In this document: positions 10,174 through 22,144 of the stretch, piece by piece
How positions within the stretch are numbered: position 1 is the first letter of the stretch
How the letters are laid out: each line of letters opens with the position of its first letter
Origin: Punica granatum
Taxonomy: Eukaryota; Streptophyta; Magnoliopsida; Myrtales; Lythraceae
Length of the DNA: 64,000 bases
Assembly: GCF_007655135.1 (NCBI RefSeq)
Contig: NC_045131.1
Location: 15,050,001 to 15,114,000, forward strand
Direction of reading: 5' to 3'
Program-made: the position numbers and the translations under genes
The notes under the pieces: generated by a model
Told to the model about the DNA's origin: nothing
What the model saw: only the letters and a program-made list of their open reading frames with translations
Databases searched by the model: none

Positions 10174-11516
10174 TAAAGTATTCGGTAAATTTTTATCAAC
10201 TTAAAATTCCACACACAAGACGATCGGGATGCTAAACTTGGCTAAATAAACCACTTGACTTCTTTTAAATGAATTGCACGAATTGATTAATAATTTGTAA
10301 TCTCGTCGACAATTCAAGAACTGTTGGTCATGCCCTTTTAAAATTCACAATTTCAAGAGTACCGAGATGCGTACCACGTAATCTTGATTTTCCATACACA
10401 CACATATTTCCCGATTCAAGGGCATGACTACCGGCTCTTGTCCTGCCGTCATCCTAGTATAGGTTTGTGTTTAGAATGGGTCAAAACACGGGAAAACAGA
10501 TTAATCACAAACTCGCCTTAATTAAACACGGGCAAATAGTTGAGTAAAAGGGTTAGGTTTTTGGTTTTAGGCAAAAAATACTATTGTCACAATTTGTAAA
10601 AGCCTCATTGTCACAATACAGGAAATTCTAAAAACAACACACACATCCGACACTCGATTACAAACGTTGTGTTTGTCGGGTCCACAAAAAAAAATAATGT
10701 CGAATGCCACATCCCGCTCTCCATCATCCATTTGTTTGCTTTAGGGTAGGATTTGTGTGCCAAGATACTCCGGTTAATAATTGGTTAACTCACGTAAATT
10801 CGGCAATAACAAAACCCCATTGTTTGATTATTTGTGCTTATTTGTTCCATTTTTGCACTTGTTTGTTATGCGGGTTGAGCCCGATCCTTTAGGACATGAT
10901 TCACATGGGGTCCAACGCCCTAATCGTAGATTACGGGATCTAATCCCCTAAACACTGAGTGCGCATCTTAATTTCAGTTTCAGTCTTTTCAAACCACACG
11001 ATGAGCACGAGTGGAATAATGACCGAACGCAAACCGATCGGGATTCAGTTGTTATAATTTTTATTTATTTGAGAGAACAATGTAAGGATTTATATTATAC
11101 ATTTATTCATGTAAGAATCCCGATCGGAGAGTGGACGGTTGGAGTGTTTCTTCAAATTTACGGTATCAAAACGCGTAAGATGAGCAGAACTTAATCAAGC
11201 GGTAATTAAATTAAAATGGCAAGCCTAGACAAGCTAGAGTACCGATAGGGCATGCGAGATATAGGCTCGCATGTAACAGAACCCCCAAATTCGGAACCTT
11301 AGTTTTCGCAGATCATATGCCTTAGCAATTAGGTGTACCCCGTACCCCTAGACCCGGGTAACTTATCGGCCCTCGACCTTTGGGTCGTAAAATGGCAAGT
11401 GGCGACTCATTTTCACTTGCGTCCGTCACGCGTCCTCGGGAAGGTGGACACTCCCAAGCCGCGTTGCATAGGCGCCCGCACGCGTGCCCCGACAAGATGA
11501 AATTCGGGTGCGCACA
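10174..11516 (+). repeat. 5' LTR, only its 3' third remaining
   Basis: It aligns with 25484-26823, ending in the same GTGCGCACA / ATGCGCACA terminus. The first 2.65 kb of the LTR present at the 3' end is missing, and the break coincides with the right end of the MITE at 9677-10172. Promoter sequences in the lost part are therefore absent. Confidence 0.88.
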
Positions 11517-11538
11517 GCTTGGCGACTCTGCTGGGGAT
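11517..11538 (+). other. Candidate primer-binding site
   Basis: The sequence GCTTGGCGACTCTGCTGGGG follows the LTR terminus directly. TGGCGACTCTGCTGGGG at this position is what a tRNA 3' end complement would look like. The tRNA was not identified here. Confidence 0.6.
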
Positions 11539-12205
11539 GCTTAGAGGGTTCGGGCTCGTTCTCGCTTGCTTTGTTTGCTTGTTTATTTTCCGCTTATCTA
11601 CTTTACGCAATTTTATTTCCCCGCACGTGCATTGCATATCATATTAGCTTCTAGATACCTATGGGTCGCGTCCCACGACCGATATTAGGAGCATAGGTTA
11701 GATAGGGGTTCGAACTAATGGTACGACGCGCAGTTCGACTGCCGCTTAGGCCTTGAAAAGAATCACGCTCGATTTCAAGGAATTGACACCCTTAAATCGG
11801 GGACCCCCATCCCTAGATAGCACGGTCCTTATATTACCGAAACCATGCATCGTGCCGAAACTCCATGCTAGCCTTCAACTCGGCTTCAATGACAGTCCAT
11901 TGAGTCGGCCTGCGCGCCATTTGAGTCTTTTCCAATTTCGAGAGACATGTACATACACCTTGTAATTCAATTAAGCCGTGGGCATTTACATTTCGGCATG
12001 CACACATCATATAACTTTCAAAATTAGGGTGTCACTCGCATTGATAAGTCCTAAGTCGATTTTCCTTTCATCTTGGTAAGGGATGTAGCGCCCGGCCTCC
12101 TTCCCGCGCCTCGACAGGGTCACACCACCATTGGACGAAATCAACCACATATGGATAAGTCTGCGCTGAATTGATCAGAACTACATCACTACCTTCGTTG
12201 GAGAT

Positions 12206-13494
12206 GTGCCTCTATTGTCCGCTCGTCGGGTAGATTGGAATTTTCTCAGAGCAGCCGTGACGTTTTGGGATCCAACTCACGCCGTCTTCAACATCCAGGG
12301 CACCGAGCTCGCGCCCACTATTGAGGAATATAGGACCCTCATCGGCCGGACCACAGTCACTCACGGTATTATAGAGCCTAATTTCCGAACTACTCGACCA
12401 GTATTAGTTTCGCGCCTACTCGGGGTGCAAAGGTCTTCGCTGCAGGCCGAACTCGCATATTCCGGCGATACCGAGATAATAACTGCGAAACTACTTCGTT
12501 TTATCGATTCGCAAGCACGCGTGGTCCAAGGGGATCTTTTTCAAAAGAATTTGTGTCATGCAGTTTTACTTTTGATTTTTGGGACTCTTTTATTCCCTTG
12601 CGCAGCTGATCGTATAGACGCAGCTTTAGCTAGCGTCGTCCTCCAAGTGGTCGGAGGCCGCGAGTATGAGGTAGGCCTAGTAGCTGAGACTATTCGGTCC
12701 CTCGACCGCGTCACACGAACAGCTGATCGTAGGTTGAGAGGGTCCCCAATCCTCTTACAAATTTGGCTTCAAAGTCATGCAAATGTGGAAGAATGCAAGG
12801 TTTCCGAGTTGATTAAAATTTTTCGCGAAATACCACCTAGGGCTTTAAGTGGCGAGCCGCGTGGATGCCACCGAGACCCGCGGCCCTTAGGTGCCGTGGT
12901 TTTAACGGAGTACCACTCGTAAGTCATGCGGGGTCCACTACATATTTTCCGACGCGAGTGATGAGGCAATTTGGCAACTTGCAGACAATCCCCGAGGACA
13001 CGGCACGGGCTAGATTCGAACACACTTGGCGGGAGGATCAGACATCCGTGAATCGCCAAAGAGACATTGAACGGGTCTTGGACGCGTGGCGAACCATGGT
13101 CATCGAGCGTCCATATTTCCCCGAGCATCCAATCCTCGAGGAACAGGATTTCCAGGCTACCGAGGAATATGTCCTCCGCTTCTATCGGTGGGGTCCGACA
13201 ACACACGAGGATTCCGCCAACTCTCCACGAGTCGAAGATAGCGGACCAACGGGAGCGTCTCTCACCCCGAACGTGGCCATCCAAGCGGAGCTTGCTAACC
13301 TAAGGGCCGAGAGAGATCGTCTTCGTCGGGAAGTCGCAGAGAAGGACGAGCAACTTGTGGATCAGCGGCAATTACAGAGAGAGCTCGCCCAGGCCCGTGC
13401 CGAGCTACAGAGGCGCGAGCAGGAGTTGGCACGAGCGAATGTCGCCTTGGAGAGGTTCAAGAAGAGAGCCCGTGGAAGTCCACGCACCCCTTAG
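12206..13494 (+). pseudogene. Extra ORF1 of the Tat/Ogre-like element
   Basis: This is an additional ORF upstream of gag, as is typical of Ogre/Tat elements. The first part (12206-12922) contains FLRAAVTFWDPTHAVF followed by PTIEEYRTLIG, a pattern I associate with the plant DUF7745 family (plant mobile-domain-like). The second part (12865-13494) lies in another frame and ends in a charged heptad-like coiled coil (about residues 140-205, rich in LRAERDRLRREV-type repeats). A frameshift near 12850-12920 joins them. The biochemical role of this ORF is not established. Confidence 0.7.
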
Positions 13495-13772
13495 GTTAGA
13501 CGCCTCCACCAGGTCCTCACCTGGATCGGTGCTCTCCACGGCCACAGTCACTTACACCCTAAGCGCGGTGGAAGAACGACTTAGGGCTTGTTTTTAAAAA
13601 AATTGCATTGTATCTTGGAACCCTTTTGAATCAATGCGAGTGACAGCATTAGTTTTCAAAATCCATGCATCTCATGCACGTCATCCCCTTATTTATTATT
13701 CCACACGTTTTTATTTTTAACGTAGCTCATTTGCGCCGCAATTTACACAATTGTTAATACAGGTAACCATAA

Positions 13773-15771
13773 TTGGCGCCGCACCGTTATCTCACTTGTT
13801 TGCAACTGAGGATGGCGCAAAACAACCAGCCCGCTAGTTCCGAGGAAAACACTCCACCGACGCCGGTTTATTATCAACCGCCCATGACTCATGCACTGCC
13901 ACCACCAACTCCTGCAGGCGCACTCCCGGCACACTCGGGAGAAATTCCGCCACTAGTCCCAACGCCGGAGGCCCAAGCGTCATCCCCCACTGAGGGTGCG
14001 GCTCGCATCGTCGCACTAGAATGCGACATTACTGCACTGAAGGGCACAGTCAATCAGATGGCCGCCGACATGGCCGAGCTCATGGCCCTGCTCAGAGCTT
14101 CAAACCGCACCTCCTCGAACTCTACTCCGCCTCCAGGGTACAGGCCAACAGTAGACCCGAACCCCTAGGTCCCACCGACCCATGCTCCGGAAGATATTGA
14201 AGCGCCCGCAATGCACGAGCCGATGAGCCAACCGGCCAATGTCCCTTCGCCATCAATGACTCTCTCGGCAGCCATTCTTCTTCCACCGTCAGACCCGGCC
14301 ACGCTTGTACCACCGCCAATTTCCATACTGGTCCCGACTCTTATTTACGCGGCTCCTCCGCTGATGGTCTTCCCGGCACCGAGCCCCCACGTTCTTGCTC
14401 ACACATCCGAGCCTCTCCCATTCCAAGCTCCACAACCCCACATCAGCTTTTCTTACCCAACTCTACCTCCCCTAAATATTCCCATCCCTGAACCGGGCAC
14501 GCCAACCCAGGCTGTCCCTATAGCTCCATCAACAAACTTTCTCCCGGAAACGGGGACTGAACATGAACAAAGATTGAAGAAGTTGGAAGAGAATATCCGA
14601 GCCCTACAATCAGGCGGCTCCCGCCTCGATGCTGGCGACGGCAATTGGAGTCTTTTCCCAGGTATGCAGCTACCCCCAAAGATTAAGGTGCCTGAATTCC
14701 AGAGGTACTACGGCACGACTGACCCTCGTCACCATCTCCGTCACTACCGGGGAAAGATGCTACAGTATTGGAATTATGAAGAGTTCGTCATCCACACGTT
14801 CCAGGATAGCTTGGCAGGAGCGGCTCTTGACTGGTACATGTCACTAAAAGCTGCGGATATCCTCACGTGGGCGGACCTCTCAAGCAAATTCATCGACCAA
14901 TACAGGTACTGTGCGGAGACGCCCCCGACTCTGCTGGAGCTCAGCACGATGGGTATGACCGACGACCAGGGCTTCGAGGCCTATGCAGTGAAGTGGTGGG
15001 CTAGAGCGGCGAAGCATGTCCCTCCGATCAATGAGGCACAGCAGATCCAATTATTCCACTCCACTCTTAAAGGGGCCTGCTATTTGCACTTGTTGGCCCA
15101 CACGTATTCATTCTCCAACTTTATCGACGCCGGAAAGAAGCTCGACATCGGCGTTAAGCTCGGCAAGATAGAAGGACCGGCCGAGAAAAAAGAGGGAGAG
15201 TCTTCGAAGAAGGCTGCTACTGGTACACCCTCTGCGGGAAATAGGAGGGGAAGAGACGCGTCCGTCAATGCTGTTAACTCAGGGTGCCAGGCCCCCCCAA
15301 CAGTATTCCATCAATTACACGCCCGCACCACCGGCCACTTAGGCGTATGCCCCACCTTCGATGCATTACCAACAACAACTCCCAGCGCAGCAAGTTTACT
15401 ATTCCCCGTCGGCTTCCTTTCCGTCGCCGGTCCCGCAGCAATACGCTCATAATTATGCCCCTGCTCCTCCTCCGATTCAACAAAGTAGGCCCCCGGCTTC
15501 AAGAACTCCTCAGCCGGTGCAACGGGCTCCGGCCCCGCAGGACCAACAGGGCATCGCGACACAAACGCGGCGTAAACAATTCACACCCCTACCGGCTCCG
15601 CTCTCCCACATATACCGGCAACTCCTCGCCGGTAACAAGATTCGATCGATAGCACTTAACCCTGATTTCGACCCAACCATCAAGGATCAGAGTCGGCGCT
15701 GCGAGTACCATCAGGGCGCACCCGGTCACACCACCGACAATTGTTGGAAGCTACGGGAGAGGATCCAATAG
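13773..15771 (+). pseudogene. Gag of the Tat/Ogre-like element
   Basis: The ORF makes the capsid and nucleocapsid. A likely start is ATG 13812. The N-terminal part is proline-rich with a short coiled coil, and a TAG at 14166-14168 interrupts the frame. The capsid core follows at 14640-15200, with KIKVPEFQRYYGTTDP, HTFQDSLAGAALDWYMSL and FIDQYR, as in retrotransposon gag. A C run at about 15292-15298 marks a frameshift. The last part ends with a zinc-knuckle-like CEYHQGAPGHTTDNCW, the Tat-type variant. The final TAG (15769) is followed by more in-frame gag-like codons and probably replaces CAG. Confidence 0.82.
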
Positions 15772-16003
15772 ATGATTGATAACAAGTAACTCACGTTCAA
15801 CGCCGTCAAACCCCTGAACGTGCAATCAAATCCTCTTCCCGATCACGGGTCAAGCTCAGGACCCATCATTAACATGATCGGTGTTTGCGCTATAGGGGGA
15901 GTACGAGACCGGACAGGAGGCACCGGCCCCGTTCGTAATCGAATATGTTCCTGCGGAAACCGGTGTAGGGTATGCAGGGTTCGATGCCACGCCCGCCCCA
16001 TTC

Positions 16004-17447
16004 GTGATAGAAGTTCCCGCACGAGAGCCATATCTAGATAGCAAGGTCCCGTGGACCTACGAAGGGAGTGTCGGGAACCTCGAGCGTCAATTTAACGTCA
16101 TGGGCGTGACGCGCTCGGGTCGAATCTACGAAAATCTGGAGGCTGCAAACAAAGGGAAAGCCCCTGCTGCGGCGTTGGGAATCGCCCTGGAAGCTACGTC
16201 GATTCCCCAAAAGAAGGTTACCGAAGAGGAAACCGAGGCTTTCATGAAGATTATCAAGGCAAGCGAGTACAAGGTCGTTGAACAAATGGGCAAATCTCCA
16301 GCCCACATTTCACTACTCGCCCTCCTCTTGAGTTCAGAACCACATTGTGAAGCGCTCTTGAAGGTCCTGACAGTGGCACAGGTCCCTAAGGAGACGGCTC
16401 CAGATCTCATTGCAGAGACCGTTGGCTCAATCTTCTCCAACAACATTTCATTCTCGGATGACGAACTTCCCTCCGAAGGGTACGCTCATTTGCCGGCGTT
16501 GCACATCGTTTGTAAGTGCAATAACTTCGTGGTAGGCCGGGTCATGATCGACAACGGTTCGGCTCTCAATGTATGCCCTGTTTCCACCCTGAAACAGATG
16601 AATGTGGATTTGAATCGTATTCGTCCGAGCAAGACGGCGGTTCGAGCCTTCGATGGCTCAAGGAGGGAAGTGAACGGAGAGATCGACCTTCTGATCGAGG
16701 TAGGCCCATGTTCATTCAGCGTCACTTTCTAGGTCTTCGACATCCCGAATGCCTTCAGCTTGCTACTCGGGAGGCCATGGATCCATTCAGCGGGCGCAGA
16801 TCCCTCCACCTTGCATCAGAAGCTTAAGTTCATCGTGGAAGAGCGACTCATTACGGTCAAAGGTGAGGAGGACTATGCGATTTATAAGGAGACGGCTGTC
16901 CCTTACATCAGTATTGGGGACGATCAGAACCTCCCCTTCTACTCGTTCGACACCATCTCCGTCATCCGAGACTACGGAAAGGTCGGTCCGTTCTTGCGCC
17001 GCCCGCATGGTGGGGAAGATCTTGCTGCGCCATAACTACATTCCGGGTTCCAGGCTCGGAGCACGTGGGCAAGGGATCAACCGCCCCATCGAGATCGAAG
17101 AATACAAGAACAGGAGGGGACTCGGTTTTTGCCCTTCCTGCCACGAGATTATTGAAGCCCGTAGAGGCAAACACCTCCACCGTCTCGCCGCGCATTACGG
17201 GAAGATCAACAGGGGCATCCCGATTCCCCCACTCTCTCACTTTTTCCCCGCACCCCCGCACATCGTTGGAGGCACTCTTGACGACCCCTTCTCTGGTTCA
17301 GACGCCGAGCCTGTCGATCTGTCAGCCATATGCGCCGTCACCGAGGAGATTCCTTTTGGGGTCTATGTCCGCCTCGCGCAGGAGAATGAGGAGCTCAACA
17401 ACTGGACTTTAGTCCCGCGCTACTCGGCTGTAATTGCCGATGTGTAA
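16004..17447 (+). pseudogene. Protease region with G-patch-like segment
   Basis: This is the aspartic protease part of the polyprotein. The active-site motif is VMIDNGSALNV at about 16540-16575, the DNGSALN form usual in Tat elements. A TAG at 16730-16732 interrupts the fold, and the flap region resumes as IPNAFSLLLGRPWIHSAGA. A frameshift near 16990-17010 precedes GARGQGINRPIEI, which looks like the glycine-rich G-patch often found after this protease. The upstream linker (15780-16003) holds further frame changes. Confidence 0.78.
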
Positions 17448-17861
17448 GGCTATCTATGCGTTTGATGTTTCCCGCGTGTCGGCACAGCCACAAGCCGCAC
17501 GACGGAAGAGGGATTTTGTTATGGCTTCACGCTTACATCGCTAATGAAATCTCTGCATGCATTTTGAATTTCCGCGTCTACCTTCTCCTTTCTCTCACTT
17601 ATTTCGCAACGTTCTAAATTTCTAAGACAATTCATTTAAATTGTCGGACTCCACTCGAATCCAAATCTTCGACACGGCGATTCGAACCCATCCGAAGAAC
17701 GTCTTGAAGAGCTCCGACCCATATACTTCGGGGAAGGGCTCGACGAGGACGGTCGAGTGCCCGAGATAGAGGAGAGTTTGCGCCGCCTAGAGGACCGCCA
17801 ACTCACCTCAGTCGAACCAACAGAAGAAATCAACGTGGGCTCCGAAGAATAACCTCACACC
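17448..17861 (+). other. Spacer between protease and reverse transcriptase
   Basis: It begins with non-coding sequence (17448-17640). From about 17640 it carries an acidic segment, RLEELRPIYFGEGLDEDG, in frame up to a TAA at 17850-17852, ten bases before the RT start. The acidic segment is probably the N-terminal lead of the RT polyprotein. Confidence 0.5.
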
Positions 17862-18783
17862 TTGAAGATCGGAACGGGCCTTGACCCCGAACAGCGGGCC
17901 CGGATGATCGATTTCCTCAAGGAATACCAAGAAGTTTTTGCTTGGTCTTACGCCGACATGCCAGGTTTGGATCCCTCAATAGTCAAGCACTTCCTCCCAC
18001 TCGATACAAAGAGATTCCCGCCCAAACGGCAACACCTACGGCGGCAGCGAGCCGGCCTCCTCCTCCGCATTAAAGAAGAGGTCGTCAAACAGATCAACGC
18101 GGGCTTTTTAGAAGTTTGCAACTACTCCGAGTGGGTGGCGAACATCGTGCCCGTAGAGAAGAAAGATGGAAGAGTTAGAGTATGCGTCGACTATCGGGAC
18201 CTTAACAAGGCTAGCCCTAAAGACAACTTCCCTTTACCCCACATCGACGTCTTAGTTGACAACACCGCGCGCCACACGTTGTTCTCCTTCATGGATGGCT
18301 TTTCGGGGTATAACCAAATCCGAATGGCCAAAGAAGACAAGATCAAAACGACTTTCATCACAATGTAGGGCACATTTTGCTACAAGGTCATGCCCTTCAG
18401 TCTAAAAAATGCAGGGGCAACCTAACCAGCGGGCAATGGTCACGCTCTTCCACGACATGATGCATAAGGAGATCGAGGTCTACGTCGACGACATGATCGC
18501 TAAGTCCAAGGAGGGAGAGGATCACCTCGTCAATCTGAGGCATCTCTTCGAACGTCTCAAGAAGTACAAGCTTAGGCTCAACCTAGCCAAGTGCACATTC
18601 GGCGCAAAATCCGGAAAACTACTAGGATTTGTGGTCAGCGGACGAGGCATCGAGGTCGATCCCGACAAAGTGAAAGCAATCAGGGAGCTACCTTCGCCAT
18701 CGATAGTGCGCGAGGTACGGAGCTTCTTAGGACGACTGAACTATATCGCGCGCTTCATCGCGAACCTATCAGACAAGTGTTAA
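17862..18783 (+). pseudogene. Reverse transcriptase of the Tat/Ogre-like element
   Basis: A Ty3/Gypsy RT. It reads through VEKKDGRVRVCVDYRDLNKA, PLPHIDVLVD and FMDGFSGYNQI, then a TAG at 18366 where the family has Trp (TGG). An extra A near 18424, in ACCTAACCAG, shifts the frame. The catalytic motif survives downstream as VYVDDMIAKS, followed by CTFGAKSGKLLGFVVSGRGI and the connection segment FLGRLNYIARFI. A TAA ends it at 18781. All key RT motifs are visible, but no single ORF joins them. Confidence 0.88.
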
Positions 18784-19122
18784 CCCCTCTTCCGCCTGCT
18801 TCGTAAAAATGTAGCAATTGAATGGGACGATGAATGTCAGAAGGCCTTTAACGACATCAAGACATACTTAGTTTAGCCGCCGGTGTTGGTCCCGCCTACA
18901 CCGGGTCGACCTTTCATTCTCTACCTGACAGTGCACCGACAATCATTGGGATGCATGTTGGGGCAAGAGGATGAGTCCACGCGCGTAGAACATGCCATTT
19001 ACTACCTGAGCAAGAAGTTTACTGAAGGGGAATCCAATTACCCGGAGATCGAGAAGATGTGCTGCGCGCTGGTGTGGGTCATGCAGAGACTATGACAGTA
19101 CACTCTCTGTCACACTATCCGC
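18784..19122 (+). pseudogene. First RNase H domain (Gypsy type), broken
   Basis: It continues the RT: W-D-x-CQKAFNDIKTYL is followed by TAG at 18874-18876, then PGRPFILYLTVHRQSLGCML, YYLSKKFTEGESNYPEIEKM and ALVWVMQRL, and TGA at 19093-19095. The stops fit CAG to TAG and CGA to TGA. The usual catalytic Asp of the first strand (LYLDAS) is changed: it reads LYLTVH here. Confidence 0.75.
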
Positions 19123-19800
19123 TTGTTGTCAAAAGTGGATCCCCTAAAATATCTACTTGGTAGCCCTTCCTCCATGAGGAACATCGCAAAATGGCGTTGT
19201 CAGCTGACGGAGTACGACATCAAGTACGTGCCTCGCACATCAGTCAAGGGCCAAGCAATTGCAGACCATTTGGCGGAATTTCCAATCGAGGATGACACGC
19301 CGATCAACTCCGACTTTCCGGACGAAGGAATCCTCCAAGTGGATGAGGATGAAGATAAACTCGCATGGAAGATGTATTTTGACGGCACAGTGAATTCCAC
19401 TGGTTCTGGTATCGGCGCAGTGCTGATATCCCCGGACAGACGGTATTATCCGATTGCAGCAAAAGTCGATTTTCCCTGCACCAACAACGTGGCCGAATAC
19501 GAGGCATGCATCCTTGGCCTGCAGACGGCAATCGATTTCAAGGTGAAGGAGCTAGAAGTGTTCGGGGATTCAATGCTCACAATCTTCCAAACATTGGGAC
19601 AATGGAAGACGAAAGATGCGAAGCTAGTACCATACCACGAGTATCTCGAGGAGTTAGCGGAGAACTTCGAGAAAATCTCGTTCATATACACACCGCGCAT
19701 AAAAAACCAGTTTGCAGACGCGCTTGCGACACTGGCATCAATGGTGAGCATCACAAAAGAAAATCTCATCGAGCCACTCGAGATCGAGATTGCCAAAGGC
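19123..19800 (+). pseudogene. Second, archaeal-type RNase H of the element
   Basis: It follows the linker RNIAKWRCQLTEYDIKYVPR. The domain starts MYFDGTVNSTGSGIGAVLIS (catalytic Asp), continues with NNVAEYEACILGLQTAI (catalytic Glu) and VFGDSMLTIFQ (Asp), and ends with NQFADALATLASM. All catalytic positions appear intact, and the frame is open into the integrase. A second RNase H here is diagnostic for the Tat/Ogre clade. Confidence 0.88.
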
Positions 19801-21090
19801 CCGGCTCATTGCGGCGCAATCGAGACGACCGATGAACATCCATGGTACGAAGACATCAAACACTTTCTGCAAACTGGCCAATACCCGACGTTCGCTAATC
19901 GTCGGGACCGGAAAACACTTAGGCGACTCGCAGCGCATTACTTCTTAAGCGGAGAGACTCTCTACCGTCGTTCTTTCGACGCCACACTACTCCGGTGTGT
20001 CGACGGAAACGAGGCACAACGCCTCATGGGAGAGATACACGAAGGGAGCTGCGGGCCCTACATGAGCGGTCTCATGCTCACCAAGAAACTCATGCGCCTG
20101 GGTTACTTCTGGTCCACTATGGAAGCTGATTGCGCCAAACACATCAAACACTGCCACTTGTGCCAGGTCTACGTCGACCAAATCAAAGCACCTCCCAATG
20201 AGCTACGCCCGATGGCGGCCCCGTGGCCCTTTTCAATGTGGGGCATCGATGTGATCGGTCCTATCAATCCCAGAGTGTCCAACGGACATCTGTTCATTTT
20301 GGTGGCAATCGACTACCTCACCAAGTGGATCGATGCCATAACACTCACTTCGGTCACCGCAAATGCCGTGGCACGTTTCCTTAAGCGCGATATCATCGCC
20401 CGTTATGGAGTCCCCGAGACGATCATCACCGACAATGCCAAGAACCTGAACAACAGGATCATTGACAAGCTTTGTGAGCGATTCAAAATACACCATCGCA
20501 ACTCCACGCCATACCGTCCCCAAATGAATGGTGCGGTGGAGGCCGCGAACAAAAATATCGAGAGAATCATCGAGAAAATGACGGTGACCTACAAGGATTG
20601 GCACGAGATACTCCCTTTCGCGCTCTTAGCATACCGAACATCTATCCGCACTTGAACCGGGACAACTCCGTATTCCTTAGTCTACGGCATGGAAGCAGTC
20701 CTCCCAATCGAAGTGGAGATTCCTTCCATGAGGATCCTCGCCGAGTCCGAGCTCAAAGAAACAGAATGGGCAAAACAACGTTATGAACAACTCAATCTCA
20801 TCGATGAGAAACGGCTAACAGCGCTCTACCACGGCCAATGCTACCAACAAAGAATGGCCCGAGCGTTCAATGCAAGGGTTCGTCACCGCGAGTTCAACCC
20901 CGGTGACCTCGTCCTGCGAAAGGTTCTGCATATTACACCTGACTCCCGAGGCAAGTTCGCATACAAGTATGACGGGCCTTTCGTCGTCAAGGAAACTTTC
21001 TCCGGAGGGGCAATTATCTTAAGCGACATGGACGGGACTGGAAACGCGCTCCCAGTCAACACCGACGCCATCAAGAAGTACTATCCTTGA
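19801..21090 (+). pseudogene. Integrase of the Tat/Ogre-like element
   Basis: The zinc-binding HHCC domain is visible as HEGSCGPYMSG with HIKHCHLCQ. The core has DVIGPINP, IITDNAKNLNN and a Glu in AVEAANKNIERI, consistent with D,D-35-E. The usual HxGxxGxH ending reads CGPYMSG, so one histidine-side residue may be altered. A TGA at 20653-20655 interrupts between YRTSIRT and TGTTPYSLVYG. The C-terminal module with KYDGPFVVKE ends at 21090. Confidence 0.87.
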
Positions 21091-21175
21091 TAGCCTTCTT
21101 CGTCACAAAGTACTATCCCTGTCCATTCAATCCTTCTCGTCTAAGAATACTTCAGAGAGAAAAATAATAATTTTC

Positions 21176-21480
21176 CCGCTAGGCCGAAAACCTCCTTGAG
21201 GCGGCTTAGGCAAAAGTCAGGGAACGAGGGGCACGACTTAAAATCTCGCAAATGGGAGTCATGGTAAAAGGAGAGCACAAATCAATTCCTCGCTAGGCTG
21301 AAAACCTGCAAAGGACGGTCTAGGCAAAAGTTAGAGGAACCGAGAGGTGTGATTGGACCCCAACATGGGCGATTGTAGTAAAAGGTGAGCAATCATGTGA
21401 GAAGAGTCAAAAAAAAAAACCCCCGCTAGGTCGTCTCTCATCTTGCGGCCTAGACAAAAATTAGAGGCAATTGTCGGCTT
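21176..21480 (+). repeat. Three diverged tandem blocks behind the integrase
   Basis: The blocks start near 21176, 21291 and 21421. Each contains CGCTAGGYYG, a short variable part, GGCYTAGRCAAAARTTAG and, in the first two, a GTARTAAAAGGWGAGCA-like end. The period is roughly 110-130 bp. They lie in the untranslated region of the element and have no coding capacity. Confidence 0.7.
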
Positions 21481-22144
21481 GACCACGAAAGAATAGCGGC
21501 ACTTCGCGTGAAGCTACCGCTAGTAGTGGTTCAACAGTCCTCAACGCAAGCAAACGCTCTTCGACTCTCCAGGCTCGAGACATGCCTCGAAATAGGGTCG
21601 AATCGTCGTATCCTTGATTTGGAGGATCCTAAAGATCCCTCCCTTTACCTTTACTCAAAACTCTGCGGGCCATGCCCCATTCTACGAAAAGCCTTTCTTT
21701 TAGTCAAACATGAGTTCGGGGACACGGCCACCCCTCAAATGGCCACCAAGTTCAAATCCCCGAAGCATCGCCACATAGATTTCCTTTGCACATTGTAATT
21801 CCAGCGGTATCGTGTAACCGACAACAACCGTTAGACGCCGTTCCTTGCGCGCAGGTACAGGCATGCGGATCCTAAAAGGTGTTTCCTCCTGACGGACTTA
21901 TGTCTGCCGCATGCGACAGGACGCAATACCAACCCGAGCGAATGACCCTCAAGGAGGCACACGGCGCCGAATCATGTGACGAGCGATGAACAACGATTAC
22001 CATTGCGCCGCCACAAGCACAATTTGAACTCAAATCCGACGAATCAGAGTCTTCCCTTTCCGGCGCCCCGCGCCATTCCCTAACACTATCCATTACTTCT
22101 GCACTCCCTGCACTTTCGCACCATGTCAATCTTTACTGCTTTCC
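21481..22144 (+). other. 3' untranslated region of the element, unassigned
   Basis: There is one open stretch (21508-21798) without a recognisable family. The rest is non-coding. Nothing else is seen. Confidence 0.5.

Noticed and set aside
11413..11637. Minus-strand ORF across the 5' LTR end
   Set aside because: It recurs at the 3' LTR only because the LTRs are copies; it crosses the primer site and has no family features.
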